A stretch of DNA of 64,000 bases from Pyrocephalus nanus (Eukaryota; Chordata; Aves; Passeriformes; Tyrannidae), in assembly GCA_038380795.1 (NCBI GenBank), contig CM076268.1, forward strand, positions 14,326,001 through 14,390,000. Direction: 5' to 3'. This document shows positions 62,980 through 64,000 of the stretch, in pieces. Numbering within the stretch: position 1 is the stretch's first letter; every line of letters starts with the position of its first letter. The translations under genes were made by a program, and so were the position numbers. The notes beneath the pieces were generated by a model. That model saw only the letters and a program-made list of their open reading frames with translations. It searched no databases and was not told the DNA's origin.

Positions 62980-64000
<1,021 letters not shown>

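Overview
The window is vertebrate nuclear DNA, very probably from a bird. It holds split genes with consensus GT..AG introns and three CpG-island promoters. A CR1-type LINE 3' end lies inside an RRP12 intron, and a solo LTR of a kind I recognise from bird genomes lies upstream of SLIT1. I cannot place it to species. The gene order SLIT1(-), ARHGAP19(-), RRP12(-), PGAM1(+) matches human 10q24.

Layout. Positions 1-14.3 kb carry the 5' part of SLIT1 on the minus strand: exon 1 with signal peptide and LRR N-cap, then three 72-bp leucine-rich-repeat exons; the rest of the gene lies beyond position 1. SLIT1 intron 1 (12 kb) contains probable conserved non-coding elements and a degenerate CAC-rich tandem repeat. 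Positions 14.3-26.2 kb are the SLIT1 upstream region and ARHGAP19 downstream region, with an LTR, a 23-bp minisatellite and several enhancer-like blocks. Positions 26.2-49.2 kb are ARHGAP19 (11 coding exons, about 487 aa, RhoGAP domain with arginine finger), with a 12.7-kb first intron that looks rich in regulatory sequence. Positions 49.4-52.6 kb are intergenic; mammals carry the intronless FRAT1/FRAT2 genes here, and I see no trace of them. Positions 52.6-63.4 kb are a complete RRP12 in 34 coding exons. The exon lengths sum to 1296 codons, a 1295-residue protein. RRP12 shares a 487-bp CpG-island promoter with PGAM1, whose first 30 codons run off the right end.

The genes are not an operon and have unrelated jobs: axon guidance (SLIT1), RhoA inactivation in mitosis (ARHGAP19), ribosome assembly and export (RRP12), glycolysis (PGAM1). 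Joint organisation is visible in two places: the RRP12/PGAM1 bidirectional promoter, and enhancer-like sequence spread across SLIT1 and ARHGAP19 introns, which suggests a regulatory block around SLIT1 with ARHGAP19 as bystander. I found no RNA gene, CRISPR array, or new multi-gene system. Reading frame was checked across every exon junction of ARHGAP19 and RRP12.
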